Below the pieces are notes generated by a model. It saw only the letters and a program-made list of their open reading frames with translations, searched no databases and was not told the origin of the DNA. Of a stretch of 64,000 nt of DNA, positions 55,614-63,792 are shown piece after piece. Positions within the stretch are counted from its first letter, which is position 1; each line of letters begins with the position of its first letter. The stretch spans positions 2,698,710-2,762,709 of the forward strand of contig NZ_BOQE01000001.1 in the NCBI RefSeq assembly GCF_023705585.1, given 5' to 3'. The DNA is from Collibacillus ludicampi. GTDB lineage: Bacteria; Bacillota; Bacilli; Tumebacillales; BOQE01. Position numbers and translations under genes: made by a program.

Positions 55614-57035
55614 TTAACGGGATGAAAGATCGATGAGACGCCATGCGGTTTTATCAACTTGTTGATTTCGCACAAAAGAATCGGCATTGAGATACAAGCT
55701 TTTTGCTCCATTCACGAGGGAGCGGGGGAGTTTCACCCAGAGCCGGTTGCCATCGACGGAGAATGAAGCATCTTTCGGCAAGGATAGGCTGTTTTTTGCA
55801 TAGGTGCGGGCTTCAATGATCCCGTCAGTGATGAGCAGATCCATTCGATCGATGGAAGAATCACGGAACACTCGAAAACGAAAAGAATATTCTACATTCT
55901 TGTGTATGTTGCGCCTCGTTTCTAATGCCAGAAACAGATTGTCTTTAGTAAGAACGGCAGCGACACCGCGAATATCCGCTTCTCCTTCCAACTCTCTCGT
56001 AACCGTATCGGAAACCGCATCATCGATCACTCGATAGGGCAAACCCCCCGCTTGGCGGAAGTCAGGTTCCTGATCCGATTGAGGCAAGGAAATTTTTGGC
56101 CACCTTTCAATGAGATCATTTTTGCGGACAAACGCAGCTAAAAATTCCCCCATCACTGCAACCTGTGTTGAATATTGTTTCAGCGCATGATATTTGCGTG
56201 TGGCTTCGTCTCGGCTTAAAGGCAGTACAAACCATTGTGCACCGACATTCTCCAATGATTTTGGGGGTTCCAGCGATTTGTTGGGATCATAAGCCCAAGG
56301 CTGGGGCCAATCTCCCCGGTGTACGAGGTATTCCCATTCATTACAGACATAACTTAATTTTGTCAGTGTGTATTTCACAAATGCGTTTGTGGCCCAGTGG
56401 TCGTGATGTTGATCTTCCGGATCCGGATATACGATATCTGTAGGTTTATATTGAAGGATAATCTCTTCTAAGTTTTTGCAAACATTGGCACCACAATAGG
56501 GGGCGTTTTTTTCATACACGAAGGGGTAAGGCGCATGCTCCGCACCGTTAAGTCCTCTATGTAAGTGATCGTAATCCCAGTCCCGAACCCACAGGCTGTT
56601 CATTCCGCCATCCGGGTAACCGAGAAAATAGATATGGTTCTCCGTAACACCGAAACTGCGCATGGCGCGAACGGTTTCCTCATGTCTTAACTCACCTAGT
56701 TTCCGGAAGAGTTCGGAGGTGGGGTGTTCTACGGAAAATGCTTTTTGTGCCGCTCTGCGGTAACCATCTCCTGTGGTAACGACAACAACGCGAACATCTT
56801 TCTTCTCTTGCAACGCTTTCATGATGACCCCTCCTCCACCCAGTGTTTCATCATCGGGGTGAGGAGCGATAATCAATGTCCTTTCACCCGGGGAGAACGG
56901 GGCCTGAGGGAGCGGTTTACTTGACGTCAAAAACTCGCGAAGATAAGGTTTATAAAACAGGGTCACGATACCTCCTATGAAGATGAAAAGAAAAAGAAAA
57001 ATCCACCATTTGCGTTGTCGTTTCCGTGTAACCAC
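55614..57035 (-). CDS. PIG-L family deacetylase with C-terminal beta domain
   Basis: A membrane-anchored protein of about 473 residues. After a helix (WWIFLFLFIFIGGIVTLF) comes the PIG-L/LmbE domain with the zinc motif IIAPHPDDETLGGGG and VYPDPEDQHHDHWATN. The family removes N-acetyl groups from GlcNAc-type sugars. The last 120 residues are beta-rich and may be a carbohydrate-binding module. GTG at 57035 has GGGAGGTGG 7 nt upstream; ATG 57062 lacks a site. The sugar substrate is unknown. Confidence 0.87.
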   Translation of the reverse strand: MVTRKRQRKWWIFLFLFIFIGGIVTLFYKPYLREFLTSSKPLPQAPFSPGERTLIIAPHPDDETLGGGGVIMKALQEKKDVRVVVVTTGDGYRRAAQKAFSVEHPTSELFRKLGELRHEETVRAMRSFGVTENHIYFLGYPDGGMNSLWVRDWDYDHLHRGLNGAEHAPYPFVYEKNAPYCGANVCKNLEEIILQYKPTDIVYPDPEDQHHDHWATNAFVKYTLTKLSYVCNEWEYLVHRGDWPQPWAYDPNKSLEPPKSLENVGAQWFVLPLSRDEATRKYHALKQYSTQVAVMGEFLAAFVRKNDLIERWPKISLPQSDQEPDFRQAGGLPYRVIDDAVSDTVTRELEGEADIRGVAAVLTKDNLFLALETRRNIHKNVEYSFRFRVFRDSSIDRMDLLITDGIIEARTYAKNSLSLPKDASFSVDGNRLWVKLPRSLVNGAKSLYLNADSFVRNQQVDKTAWRLIDLSSR

Positions 57036-57250
57036 GGTAGTTCCACCTCCCGTGAGTTCCATGTTAGTATACCTGTTGCCATAAAGCCGTATTCCTGTGG
57101 ATCTTTTCTATCTTCACATCGATTTCTCTCATAGGCGATCGCACAAAGTGAATGCATCAAAGAGAAACCGGGCGTTTGGCTTGGCACAGCCGTCCCTGAC
57201 GCTTCGTATTCTGGAGTAGGTGTTTGAAGCAAAATAAAGGGGGAAACTAT

Positions 57251-57406
57251 ATGTGCCGTCACTACCATGCGTATGAAATCTGCCCTCGTTGCAAAAAACA
57301 TCATCATGAATGTAAACACAAGCATCATAAAAAGTGTAAACATCGGAAACGTCATAAAAGGGAAAGAGCTTTTATCACACCACCCATGATGTACTACTTC
57401 TATTAA
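57251..57406 (+). CDS. His/Lys/Cys-rich small protein
   Basis: A 51-residue protein, MCRHYHAYEICPRCKKHHHE with a run of His and Lys and a C-terminal ITPPMMYYFY. The CxxC and His clusters suggest metal binding. The aromatic tail and composition recall spore coat or exosporium proteins. GGGGG lies 7 nt before the ATG and a terminator follows. Confidence 0.65.
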   Translation: MCRHYHAYEICPRCKKHHHECKHKHHKKCKHRKRHKRERAFITPPMMYYFY

Positions 57407-57452
57407 AAGAGTTTTGCCGCCTTTCTTTTTTCAGATGAAGAATCAATGATTG

Positions 57453-57489
57453 AAAAGCCGGGAGTTGCTTGATACTCGCGGCTTTTTTG
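57453..57489 (+). terminator. Terminator after the His-rich gene
   Basis: AAAAGCCGGGAGT and ACTCGCGGCTTTTTT pair with one mismatch, followed by six Ts. Confidence 0.8.
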
Positions 57490-57540
57490 TTCGCATGGGA
57501 TAGATCCTCATGGGAAAAATAATGGAAGGAGGTGAGTGAC

Positions 57541-57795
57541 ATGGCGGAGAAGACCCCACCGTTACGCGAGCAGAATGCTCCCTGGAGAAATACCCCCTTG
57601 GATCATTGGAGTACAGATATCGATCCGTTTGTCATGTCGGGGGATCAATGGGTCGATAATGAATACGACCCAGGGACGGAACGATATGAAAATCAGAAGT
57701 TAATGCGGGGGGATGTATCCCCGATCATGGCACCTTTCATGCATCCGACGCATGATGTGACATACGGGAATGATGACAGAATCTCCGAATGGTAA
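57541..57795 (+). CDS. DUF3905-type small protein
   Basis: An 84-residue acidic protein. The conserved core PLDHWSTDIDPFVMSGDQWV and the end MHPTHDVTYGND match DUF3905 proteins of Bacilli, which have no known function. AAGGAGG is 8 nt before ATG 57541. A GTG at 57532 is possible but too close to the site. Confidence 0.75.
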   Translation: MAEKTPPLREQNAPWRNTPLDHWSTDIDPFVMSGDQWVDNEYDPGTERYENQKLMRGDVSPIMAPFMHPTHDVTYGNDDRISEW

Positions 57796-57812
57796 ACTTG
57801 CCTTCTGAAAGA

Positions 57813-57843
57813 AAGCCCCATTCCTTGAGGAATGGGGCTTCTT
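57813..57843. terminator. Terminator between the DUF3905 gene and lytH
   Basis: AAGCCCCATTCC and GGAATGGGGCTT pair perfectly around TTGA. Confidence 0.85.
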
Positions 57844-57902
57844 GAAAATATTCACATAGACAGGTTTTCTGAAACACATCGTGGAATGAGAGGAATAATT
57901 TA

Positions 57903-58889
57903 TTAACCTCCGATCCGCGGTTGCGCTTGTTGTTCCCAACGACGTAAGTAGGGGTAAGGGTCAAACGCCCACTCATTTCGTCCCGTGTCCCGGTACATAC
58001 CATAATGAAGATGAGGGGGAAATTTTCCGGAAGTGCCTGGCTTACCATATCCGCTCGAACCAACATAGCCGATGATTTGTCCTGGTTTGACCAGAGTGCC
58101 TCTTTGAATTCCCTTTTGAAATGAAGATAAATGAGCATAATAATGGTAAATATTATCTAGATCGCGGATACCGATGCGCCATCCGCCGTACTTGTTCCAT
58201 CCCATCATTTCCACATATCCGTAGGAGGTAGCGAGAACGGGCGTTCCATAGCCGGCGAAGATATCGGTTCCTTCGTGAGTACGCCTTCCTCCCCACGCTC
58301 TCTTTGCTCCCCATGAATCTTTGTAACTGTAATCCGCCCGTTTTGGAAGAGGAAACGAATGTTTAGACATATCGACGATCCCGCATTCATTAAATAATCT
58401 CGCAAATGCACATATGCGCTCGACGATCATTTGATCCTGGTAATAATCCCAAATGGCAATGCGGATGTCATCTTCACTGGTGCCGTTACGGGACAGGTAT
58501 ATCCCCAAAGTATAGATGGAATCGAGTGCATTTTTGGGATCGGCGATACCGTCTCCTGATCCGTCTCTTCCTATCCCGCCATAAAGACGAATGGTTCCAT
58601 TGTTATGATCCGCTTGATTGGGATTTAAGAGACCACACCAGACTTCCGGTTTCCACTCGATTTCTGCTTCCGCCGGATGATGTTTCTTTTTCTTCCAATG
58701 GAGAGCGGTTTCGTATTGATTGACTGCGGCGAGATAAAACCAAGGGATATTTGTAATTTTGGACACCCGTCGATATATCATCAGCAAAGCGTCATGCTTT
58801 TGTTTCGTCTCTTCGGCATGTACTTGTGCGGGCCATACAGTAGAGACAAGTCCCAGCAGAATCGTAATAAGTAGCACAATCGCTTTCAT
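57903..58889 (-). CDS. lytH: LytH-type M23 metallopeptidase
   Basis: A secreted 328-residue enzyme. A signal peptide (AIVLLITILLGLVSTVWPAQ, cut after VHA) is followed by a helical domain with IPWFYLAAVNQYE and GGIGRDGSGDGIADP. The C-terminal M23 domain has WGGRRTHEGTDIFAGYGTPV and FPPHLHYGMYRDTG, which hold the zinc ligands. This matches B. subtilis LytH, a sporulation L-Ala-D-Glu endopeptidase that trims cortex peptides to single L-Ala. GAGGTG is 8 nt before the ATG. Confidence 0.88.
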   Translation of the reverse strand: MKAIVLLITILLGLVSTVWPAQVHAEETKQKHDALLMIYRRVSKITNIPWFYLAAVNQYETALHWKKKKHHPAEAEIEWKPEVWCGLLNPNQADHNNGTIRLYGGIGRDGSGDGIADPKNALDSIYTLGIYLSRNGTSEDDIRIAIWDYYQDQMIVERICAFARLFNECGIVDMSKHSFPLPKRADYSYKDSWGAKRAWGGRRTHEGTDIFAGYGTPVLATSYGYVEMMGWNKYGGWRIGIRDLDNIYHYYAHLSSFQKGIQRGTLVKPGQIIGYVGSSGYGKPGTSGKFPPHLHYGMYRDTGRNEWAFDPYPYLRRWEQQAQPRIGG

Positions 58890-58918
58890 TCGGATTTCAC
58901 CTCAAGGTGATGGCAAAA

Positions 58919-59074
58919 TTAATATTCATCGATCTTTGTAATTTGTGCGAGAGAACCGAGGGGGTTTATTTTTCTGGTTTGTTCCAGTAATTTTTGATGA
59001 CTTGTATCTGATACATTAAAATAGAAATAACCGATATCTTTTTTGGGATGACGAACGACTCGATATCGTCCCAT
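58919..59074 (-). CDS. Small protein of unknown function (51 residues)
   Basis: A short minus-strand gene reading MGRYRVVRHPKKDIGYFYFN, then DTSHQKLLEQTRKINPLGSL. The N-terminal half is basic and aromatic and the C-terminal half helical. AAGGAG lies 10 nt before the ATG. It ends 29 nt before lytH on the same strand, so the two may be co-transcribed. No family recognised. Confidence 0.6.
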   Translation of the reverse strand: MGRYRVVRHPKKDIGYFYFNVSDTSHQKLLEQTRKINPLGSLAQITKIDEY

Positions 59075-59192
59075 GCGAACTCAACTCCTTCTCGTTCTTC
59101 TTTCATGTAGTTTGTACTGAAACATGCGATTTTGGTCAGGAAATTTTGGGTAGTGACCGATTTTCAAGATTGAAAAAGAAAGGAGTTCACTC

Positions 59193-59453
59193 ATGGAATA
59201 CATAAAAGAGGCGAAGGACTTGTTGGAAGAACTCATTTCACCGATTCCAGTTTTTGTACGCCCTACGGCGAAAAAAGCGATCGAAAAGAAAATCATGGAA
59301 GTGGCGAAGGAAAACGGCCATGCACAGATTGAAGTATCGGATGTTTTGCGTGGATATATTCTCGCGGGATCCGGCAAAGACAAGGAGCGGATGAAAGAGT
59401 TCCTGTCCAAAAAAGGTATTGATCTTACGCCATATGCCGATATTCTTGGGTAA
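59193..59453 (+). CDS. Small PCP_red-like domain protein
   Basis: An 86-residue helical protein. The PVFVRPTAKKAIEKKIMEVA and HAQIEVSDVLRGYI segments resemble the small C-terminal domain of light-independent protochlorophyllide reductase subunits, also found alone in Bacilli. AAAGGAG is 8 nt before the ATG, and a terminator follows. Role unknown. Confidence 0.7.
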   Translation: MEYIKEAKDLLEELISPIPVFVRPTAKKAIEKKIMEVAKENGHAQIEVSDVLRGYILAGSGKDKERMKEFLSKKGIDLTPYADILG

Positions 59454-59487
59454 GCATTCGATGTCCGACACATGGACAGAGGAAATG

Positions 59488-59526
59488 AAAAAAGGCCTCG
59501 GGCATCATATTCCCAAGGCCTTTTTT
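59488..59526. terminator. Bidirectional terminator between PCP_red-like gene and htpX
   Basis: AAAAAGGCCTCGGG pairs with CCCAAGGCCTTTTTT with one mismatch; Ts and As lie on the two sides. Confidence 0.85.
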
Positions 59527-59539
59527 GTACTTCTCTATA

Positions 59540-60394
59540 TTAAAACTGGAGTTGACGCAAGCGGCGAACACGCTCTTCGATCGGGGGGTGAGTCGAGAAA
59601 AGGCGTGCGATGGATAGTCCTTTGAACGGATTCACGATAAACAGATGTGAGGCAGCGGGTGAAACTCCATAAGCTGGAATATGATGTGACGCCTGCTCCA
59701 ATCGTAACAGAGCGTTCGCTAAGCCATGCGGAGAACCGGCAATCCTTGCGCCAGTTGCGTCCGCTTTAAATTCACGCGAACGAGAGATGGCAAGCTGGAT
59801 GATCATTGCTGCGATCGGTCCCAAAATGGCCATAAAGATTCCGGCAACAGCACCGCCGATTCCCTCGTTATCCTCATCACGGTTCCCGAACCCCGCAAAC
59901 ATGAAAGACCATTGGATCATATCGGCGATCCAGGTGATTGCGCCCGCCAACATCGCTGCAATAGTGGAAATGAGCACATCACGATTTTTGATATGAGCCA
60001 GTTCGTGTGCGATCACCCCTTCCAGCTCATCGCGGTCGAGAATCTGCAAAATGCCCTCGGTAACAGCTACCGCGGAATGATGAGGATCGCGTCCTGTGGC
60101 AAAAGCGTTAGGTTGCGGCGAAGGGGTCAAATATACGCGTGGCATAGGGATTCCTGCGCGGGCAGATAGACGGCGAATCATCTCATGCAATTCCGGTGCT
60201 TCATGTTCGGGCAATTCGCGGGAGTGGGTCATTGCGATCGCCATCTTATCGCTGTAGAAATAACCGATAAGGTTCATCGCAACAGAAATGAGCAGAAAGA
60301 TGAATGCTCCCGTTCTGCCGCCAAAAAGAGATCCCATCAACACGAGAAGAATCGTAAGGGCTCCCATGAGTATCCACGTTTTCAGTGTGTTCAT
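59540..60394 (-). CDS. htpX: HtpX family zinc metalloprotease
   Basis: A 284-residue inner-membrane M48 protease that degrades misfolded membrane proteins. N-terminal helices (MGALTILLVLMGSLFGG and FIFLLISVAMNLIGYFY) precede the active site LEGVIAHELAHIKNRDVL (HEXXH). Two more helices and a distal SREFKADATGARIAG with the third zinc ligand follow. AGGAGG lies 6 nt before the ATG. It is close downstream of a MerR gene on the same strand. Confidence 0.95.
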   Translation of the reverse strand: MNTLKTWILMGALTILLVLMGSLFGGRTGAFIFLLISVAMNLIGYFYSDKMAIAMTHSRELPEHEAPELHEMIRRLSARAGIPMPRVYLTPSPQPNAFATGRDPHHSAVAVTEGILQILDRDELEGVIAHELAHIKNRDVLISTIAAMLAGAITWIADMIQWSFMFAGFGNRDEDNEGIGGAVAGIFMAILGPIAAMIIQLAISRSREFKADATGARIAGSPHGLANALLRLEQASHHIPAYGVSPAASHLFIVNPFKGLSIARLFSTHPPIEERVRRLRQLQF

Positions 60395-60445
60395 CGTGTA
60401 TCCTCCTTCAAGAGGTTGTTCGAAAAGGATTCGTGCACTTCATGA

Positions 60446-60907
60446 TCAAGTGAAAAAATTTGCGTCAAAAAGCAACAGCAGTGTTTGCGCTAGTGACAAA
60501 CCTTGCGCCATCGCTTTCTGCCAGATCGCTTTCATTTCGGGAGAGCGGGAATTTTTTAGCCGCTCCTGCAAAGCGGGACGCAATGCTACAATTTCTTTCT
60601 CGATGGATGATAATGTGTCGCGAAGGAACTCAACTTTTTCCAACAATTGATCTTCTTGTTTGCCTCGTTCAAGAAGATCCAACTGCTCACGGATTTCTTC
60701 CAGAGTATATTTCTTTTTCTTCATTTCAGTTATATAGCGTAGCCGTTCCAGACTATCTGCCTTGTACAGTCGATAGTTCCCGTTCGAGCGCTCCTCAGGT
60801 TGCAGTAGCCCTATACGCGTGTAAAAATCGATAGTTCGGCGGCTTACGTTGGCGAGGCGCGCAAGTTCGCCGATTCGATATAAGGTTACATCCCCATTTG
60901 AGATCAC
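60446..60907 (-). CDS. MerR family transcriptional regulator
   Basis: A 153-residue regulator. The winged helix is YRIGELARLANVSRRTIDFY, then RIGLLQPEERSNGNYRLY, and a long coiled coil from about residue 75 (KKKKYTLEEIREQLDLLERG). The effector domain is short and lacks metal-binding Cys. GTG start almost inside its GGAG. It lies 51 nt upstream of htpX and may control it. Confidence 0.88.
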   Translation of the reverse strand: MISNGDVTLYRIGELARLANVSRRTIDFYTRIGLLQPEERSNGNYRLYKADSLERLRYITEMKKKKYTLEEIREQLDLLERGKQEDQLLEKVEFLRDTLSSIEKEIVALRPALQERLKNSRSPEMKAIWQKAMAQGLSLAQTLLLLFDANFFT

Positions 60908-61145
60908 TCCTTTTCATTGCTATCATTTTTCATTCTACGTACACTAAACCGTTCAGTCAAACGTTATATTTGTTACAGTTCGGTAAATGGTTATATCCTG
61001 AGTCATATGAAGTGTTCAATGAATGAAACAGATGGTGGAATGAAAGGAGGTGATCCTTCAGTATATAAGCAGTATCTTTAAAAAAAAAAAGACAGTGGGT
61101 GATTTGGGATAAGTGGGTTTACTGTAAAGTTGATCTATTCTTATA
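60908..61145. other. Intergenic stretch with an unusually strong Shine-Dalgarno
   Basis: AAAGGAGGTGATCC (61043-61056) is the exact complement of the usual 16S rRNA 3' end. No start codon with normal spacing follows. A 13-codon ORF from ATG 61041 (MKGGDPSVYKQYL) spans it, and a 20-codon GTG frame overlaps it. A run of eleven As follows. Repeat copy E begins about 90 nt downstream, so a gene may have been displaced. Confidence 0.5.
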
Positions 61146-61590
61146 TTGAAAATAAGTGCTTGGGTGGATGTATCGCTTTGCGCTTGGGTTCGATGAAGGT
61201 CTAGCGGGCATATGCTTCGCGCTCATGCTCCGTGGAGGTCGTCTCCGTGGGTAAATGCTTTGCGCTCATGCTCCGTGAAGGTCGTCTCGCATGGAATCTT
61301 AATCATATGTTGCGAGACGACCTTCAAAGTCGCTATTACGCGCAAAGCATTTACCCCTTACCAGACAAAAAGGAAACGAGACGACCTCCAAAGTCGCTGT
61401 TTCACGCCAAGCATATGTCCTATTAATGGTTTAAAGGAAGCGGAACGACCTTCAACTCACCTCTGCGCTGCAAAGCAATACAATCCACCCAAAAGCCACT
61501 CCGTTATTTAAGGAAGACTTAAACTTCTCTTTCTGCACAAGAAACTGTTCATTCTCTGATGGTGCCACTTGCGAGATAAGTGGCTCGTGC
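61146..61590 (+). repeat. Nested-palindrome element, copy E (three nested arms)
   Basis: The largest copy. Three tandem left arms of about 44 nt (starting near 61160, 61204 and 61249; the last two read CATGCTCCGTGRAGGTCGTCTC) are followed by the loop (61292-61310) and three return arms (starting near 61311, 61378 and 61444). The return arms are separated by a spacer containing AAAGGAARCG. The right tail AAAAGCCACTCCGTT to CTCTGATGGTGCC matches copy A. Potential transcripts would fold into one long rod. No coding potential is evident. Confidence 0.85.
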
Positions 61591-61597
61591 TTTTTTG
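61566..61597 (+). terminator. Terminator-like hairpin at the right end of copy E
   Basis: GCCACTT and AAGTGGC pair around a 7-nt loop, with TTTTTT 6 nt later. It ends the element and faces the convergent aminotransferase gene. Confidence 0.55.
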
Positions 61598-61604
61598 GGC
61601 AACA

Positions 61605-62771
61605 TCATCCGAATAGATTGCTTTCTTTTAAACGCTGTGCCACTTCCTTGAGTTTCTCTTCGTTCTGTACGAGTGCCATGCGCACATATCCTTCTCCTTC
61701 CGCGCCGAACCCTACGCCGGGTACGACGACAACACCTGTGCGCAGGAGAAGTTCTTTTGCAAATGTACGGGAAGGAATACCATTTGGAATCGGCGCCCAG
61801 ACGAACATGGTGGCTTGAGGTTTAGGAATCGTCCATCCTGCTTCTTGCAAACCGTCTAACAGTATGTCACGCCGCTTTTGGTAGATGGATGCCATTCGTT
61901 GCGTATGGCCGCGATCATCTTTCAACGCTGTGATCGCCGCCTCTTGAATCGGCAGGAATACGCCATAATCAATGTTGGATTTTACCACATGAAGCGCTTC
62001 AATGATATCAGCTCTTCCAACAACGAAGCCAATCCGGCAACCGGCCAGATTAAAACTTTTGGAAGTAGAATGGAATTCGACACCGATCTCTTTCGCTCCC
62101 GGTACTTCAAGAAAGCTGATGGGGCTGTATCCGTCAAATGAGAGCTCCGAGTAGGCGGCGTCATGGGCGATTAGGATCTCGTGACGTTTGGCAAATGCGA
62201 CTGCGAGTTCATAGAAAGCGGCATCCGCCGTGGCGGTCACCGGGTTATTCGGATAGTTCAAGATCATCAGCTTCGCCTTGGCGGCCACGTCACGAGGAAT
62301 GGCATCGAAATCGGGGAGAAATCCGTTCTCGGCCCGCAACGGCATCGGATACAGTTTTCCGCCTGCCAGATGAATGCTTACCGCATAGATCGGATATCCA
62401 GGATCGGGAACAAGGACATAGTCACCTGGATCGATCAAAGCCAGAGCAAGATGAGCCAGTCCATCCTGTGAACCCATCAAGGCGTGCACTTCTGTCTGCG
62501 GATCCAGCGAGACACCAAAGCGGCGATCGTACCAATCCGCGACCGCCTGACGAAAAGCAAACGTTCCCTCGGATGTGGGATACCCGTATGCGGCCGGGTT
62601 GCCCGCCGCTTGGATCAGCGCTTCCCGCACATGATCGGGAGGCGGCAGATCGGGTGAGCCGATGCCAAGGTCAATGATTTCAATCCCTTGTGCTTGCAAT
62701 TTCTGGCGAACAGAGTTCAACTCGAAGAAAACAGCTGAGGAGAAATGGCTTAGTCTTTGCGAAACCTTCAT
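61605..62771 (-). CDS. PLP-dependent aminotransferase, LL-diaminopimelate aminotransferase-like
   Basis: A 388-residue class I/II aminotransferase. The substrate loop is DLGIGSPDLPPPDHV, the PLP-phosphate region SQDGLAHLALALIDPGDYVL, the Asn/Asp in LNYPNNPVTATAD and AHDAAYSELSF, and the Schiff-base Lys in STSKSFNLAGCRIGF. It groups with the subset annotated as LL-DAP aminotransferase, but these sequences also include Ala, Asp and aromatic enzymes. The exact substrate is uncertain. Confidence 0.85.
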   Translation of the reverse strand: MKVSQRLSHFSSAVFFELNSVRQKLQAQGIEIIDLGIGSPDLPPPDHVREALIQAAGNPAAYGYPTSEGTFAFRQAVADWYDRRFGVSLDPQTEVHALMGSQDGLAHLALALIDPGDYVLVPDPGYPIYAVSIHLAGGKLYPMPLRAENGFLPDFDAIPRDVAAKAKLMILNYPNNPVTATADAAFYELAVAFAKRHEILIAHDAAYSELSFDGYSPISFLEVPGAKEIGVEFHSTSKSFNLAGCRIGFVVGRADIIEALHVVKSNIDYGVFLPIQEAAITALKDDRGHTQRMASIYQKRRDILLDGLQEAGWTIPKPQATMFVWAPIPNGIPSRTFAKELLLRTGVVVVPGVGFGAEGEGYVRMALVQNEEKLKEVAQRLKESNLFG

Positions 62772-62780
62772 ATGACCTAC

Positions 62781-63497
62781 CTACTTCCACATGGATTTTA
62801 ATTGTCCGTATTCTTGCATCAATCGGGCGAAAAGTTCCGGATTATCTTTTTTCAGGCGAAGCCTTACTTTTTTCCAGGCGATCGCTTCCGGACCGTAGAG
62901 TTCTTTGGCCAGATCCCATAATTCCGGGTCATATTCGCGTACTTGTTCCCACATCATATTGACAACTTCAAATGTATCGGGTTGTGCACCTGGTTCCCAA
63001 ATACGTTGCGGAAAGACCGCTTCCATTAAAGTAAGAAAGTTGAATTGCAAAATGTAATGTAACTCGACGCTCATGGGTGCAACGGCACGGGCAGCTTGCA
63101 GTCGTTTCCTTTCGATCGGGTCGTTCGTCTCCGGATCGATCCCGTGCACGAGTTTCTGATACGTTTCAAGGTGTTGCTGTCCAATTTCATAAAGTTCGGG
63201 TGCTTCGATGGGCGGAATGAAATGTTTCGCTTCATTAGCGCGCAGTCCGCCACATGCCCTCATCTCGAGTGTTGTATATGTAACGAGGTGATCATAGACC
63301 ACTTTCGAAGTCCAGAATTCAAATTTTACATGTTCTCCGCGAAAGATAGAAGTATGCCCCATACGCAGCATGTTCAAGGGGCGTTTTATGTTGTCCTCAT
63401 CCGCTTTTCCCAAAAAAATCGCCCCGTTCTTCGCAAGCGATAAGCGGTCCGGATCTGTATAGCGAAGGATTCTGACTCGAGGTTTGATACGTTCCAT
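62781..63497 (-). CDS. ThyX-like protein lacking the RHR motif
   Basis: A 238-residue protein that resembles FAD-dependent thymidylate synthase in overall pattern. MLRMGHTSIFRGEHVKFEFW corresponds to the ThyX MGHxSxFEH segment, and AARAVAPMSVELHYILQFNF to its C-terminal AR..LP segment. The signature RHRxxSxNExSxRY is not present; the same place reads LVTYTTLEMRACGGLRANEA. It is therefore unlikely to make dTMP in the usual way. ATG 63497 is preferred. It lies 9 nt upstream of the aminotransferase gene. Confidence 0.7.
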   Translation of the reverse strand: MERIKPRVRILRYTDPDRLSLAKNGAIFLGKADEDNIKRPLNMLRMGHTSIFRGEHVKFEFWTSKVVYDHLVTYTTLEMRACGGLRANEAKHFIPPIEAPELYEIGQQHLETYQKLVHGIDPETNDPIERKRLQAARAVAPMSVELHYILQFNFLTLMEAVFPQRIWEPGAQPDTFEVVNMMWEQVREYDPELWDLAKELYGPEAIAWKKVRLRLKKDNPELFARLMQEYGQLKSMWK

Positions 63498-63792
63498 TTT
63501 TCTTAGCCCCACTTTTCATTTGGTTTTATCTTTGACAGTGCTTCTACAATTGTAACACTATTTATCGAACGTTTTGATACTTTCCGGCCATCAAAATGCT
63601 TCCACGAAAATTCGCTCGTTACGTTTGTTGAACTCGTTCTGTTTGAAGTGATACAAGGCATTGCTAAGACGGTTTCGACATCTTTCGCATATTCCCTTCT
63701 GTTACTTTGCTTCTATTTACTGCTAGTAATAGACTATAGGAACTCCTATCATGCTGTGTTACCATAATAGAAAAAAGGTGAATGGACACATT

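Noticed and set aside
61043-61056. Possible 16S rRNA fragment
   Set aside because: The match is to the complement of the 16S tail, as expected for a Shine-Dalgarno, and there is no flanking rRNA sequence.
61146-61590. CRISPR-like periodicity of about 44 nt
   Set aside because: The units are direct repeats only within each half and are inverted between halves; there are no unique spacers and no cas genes. It is a nested palindrome.
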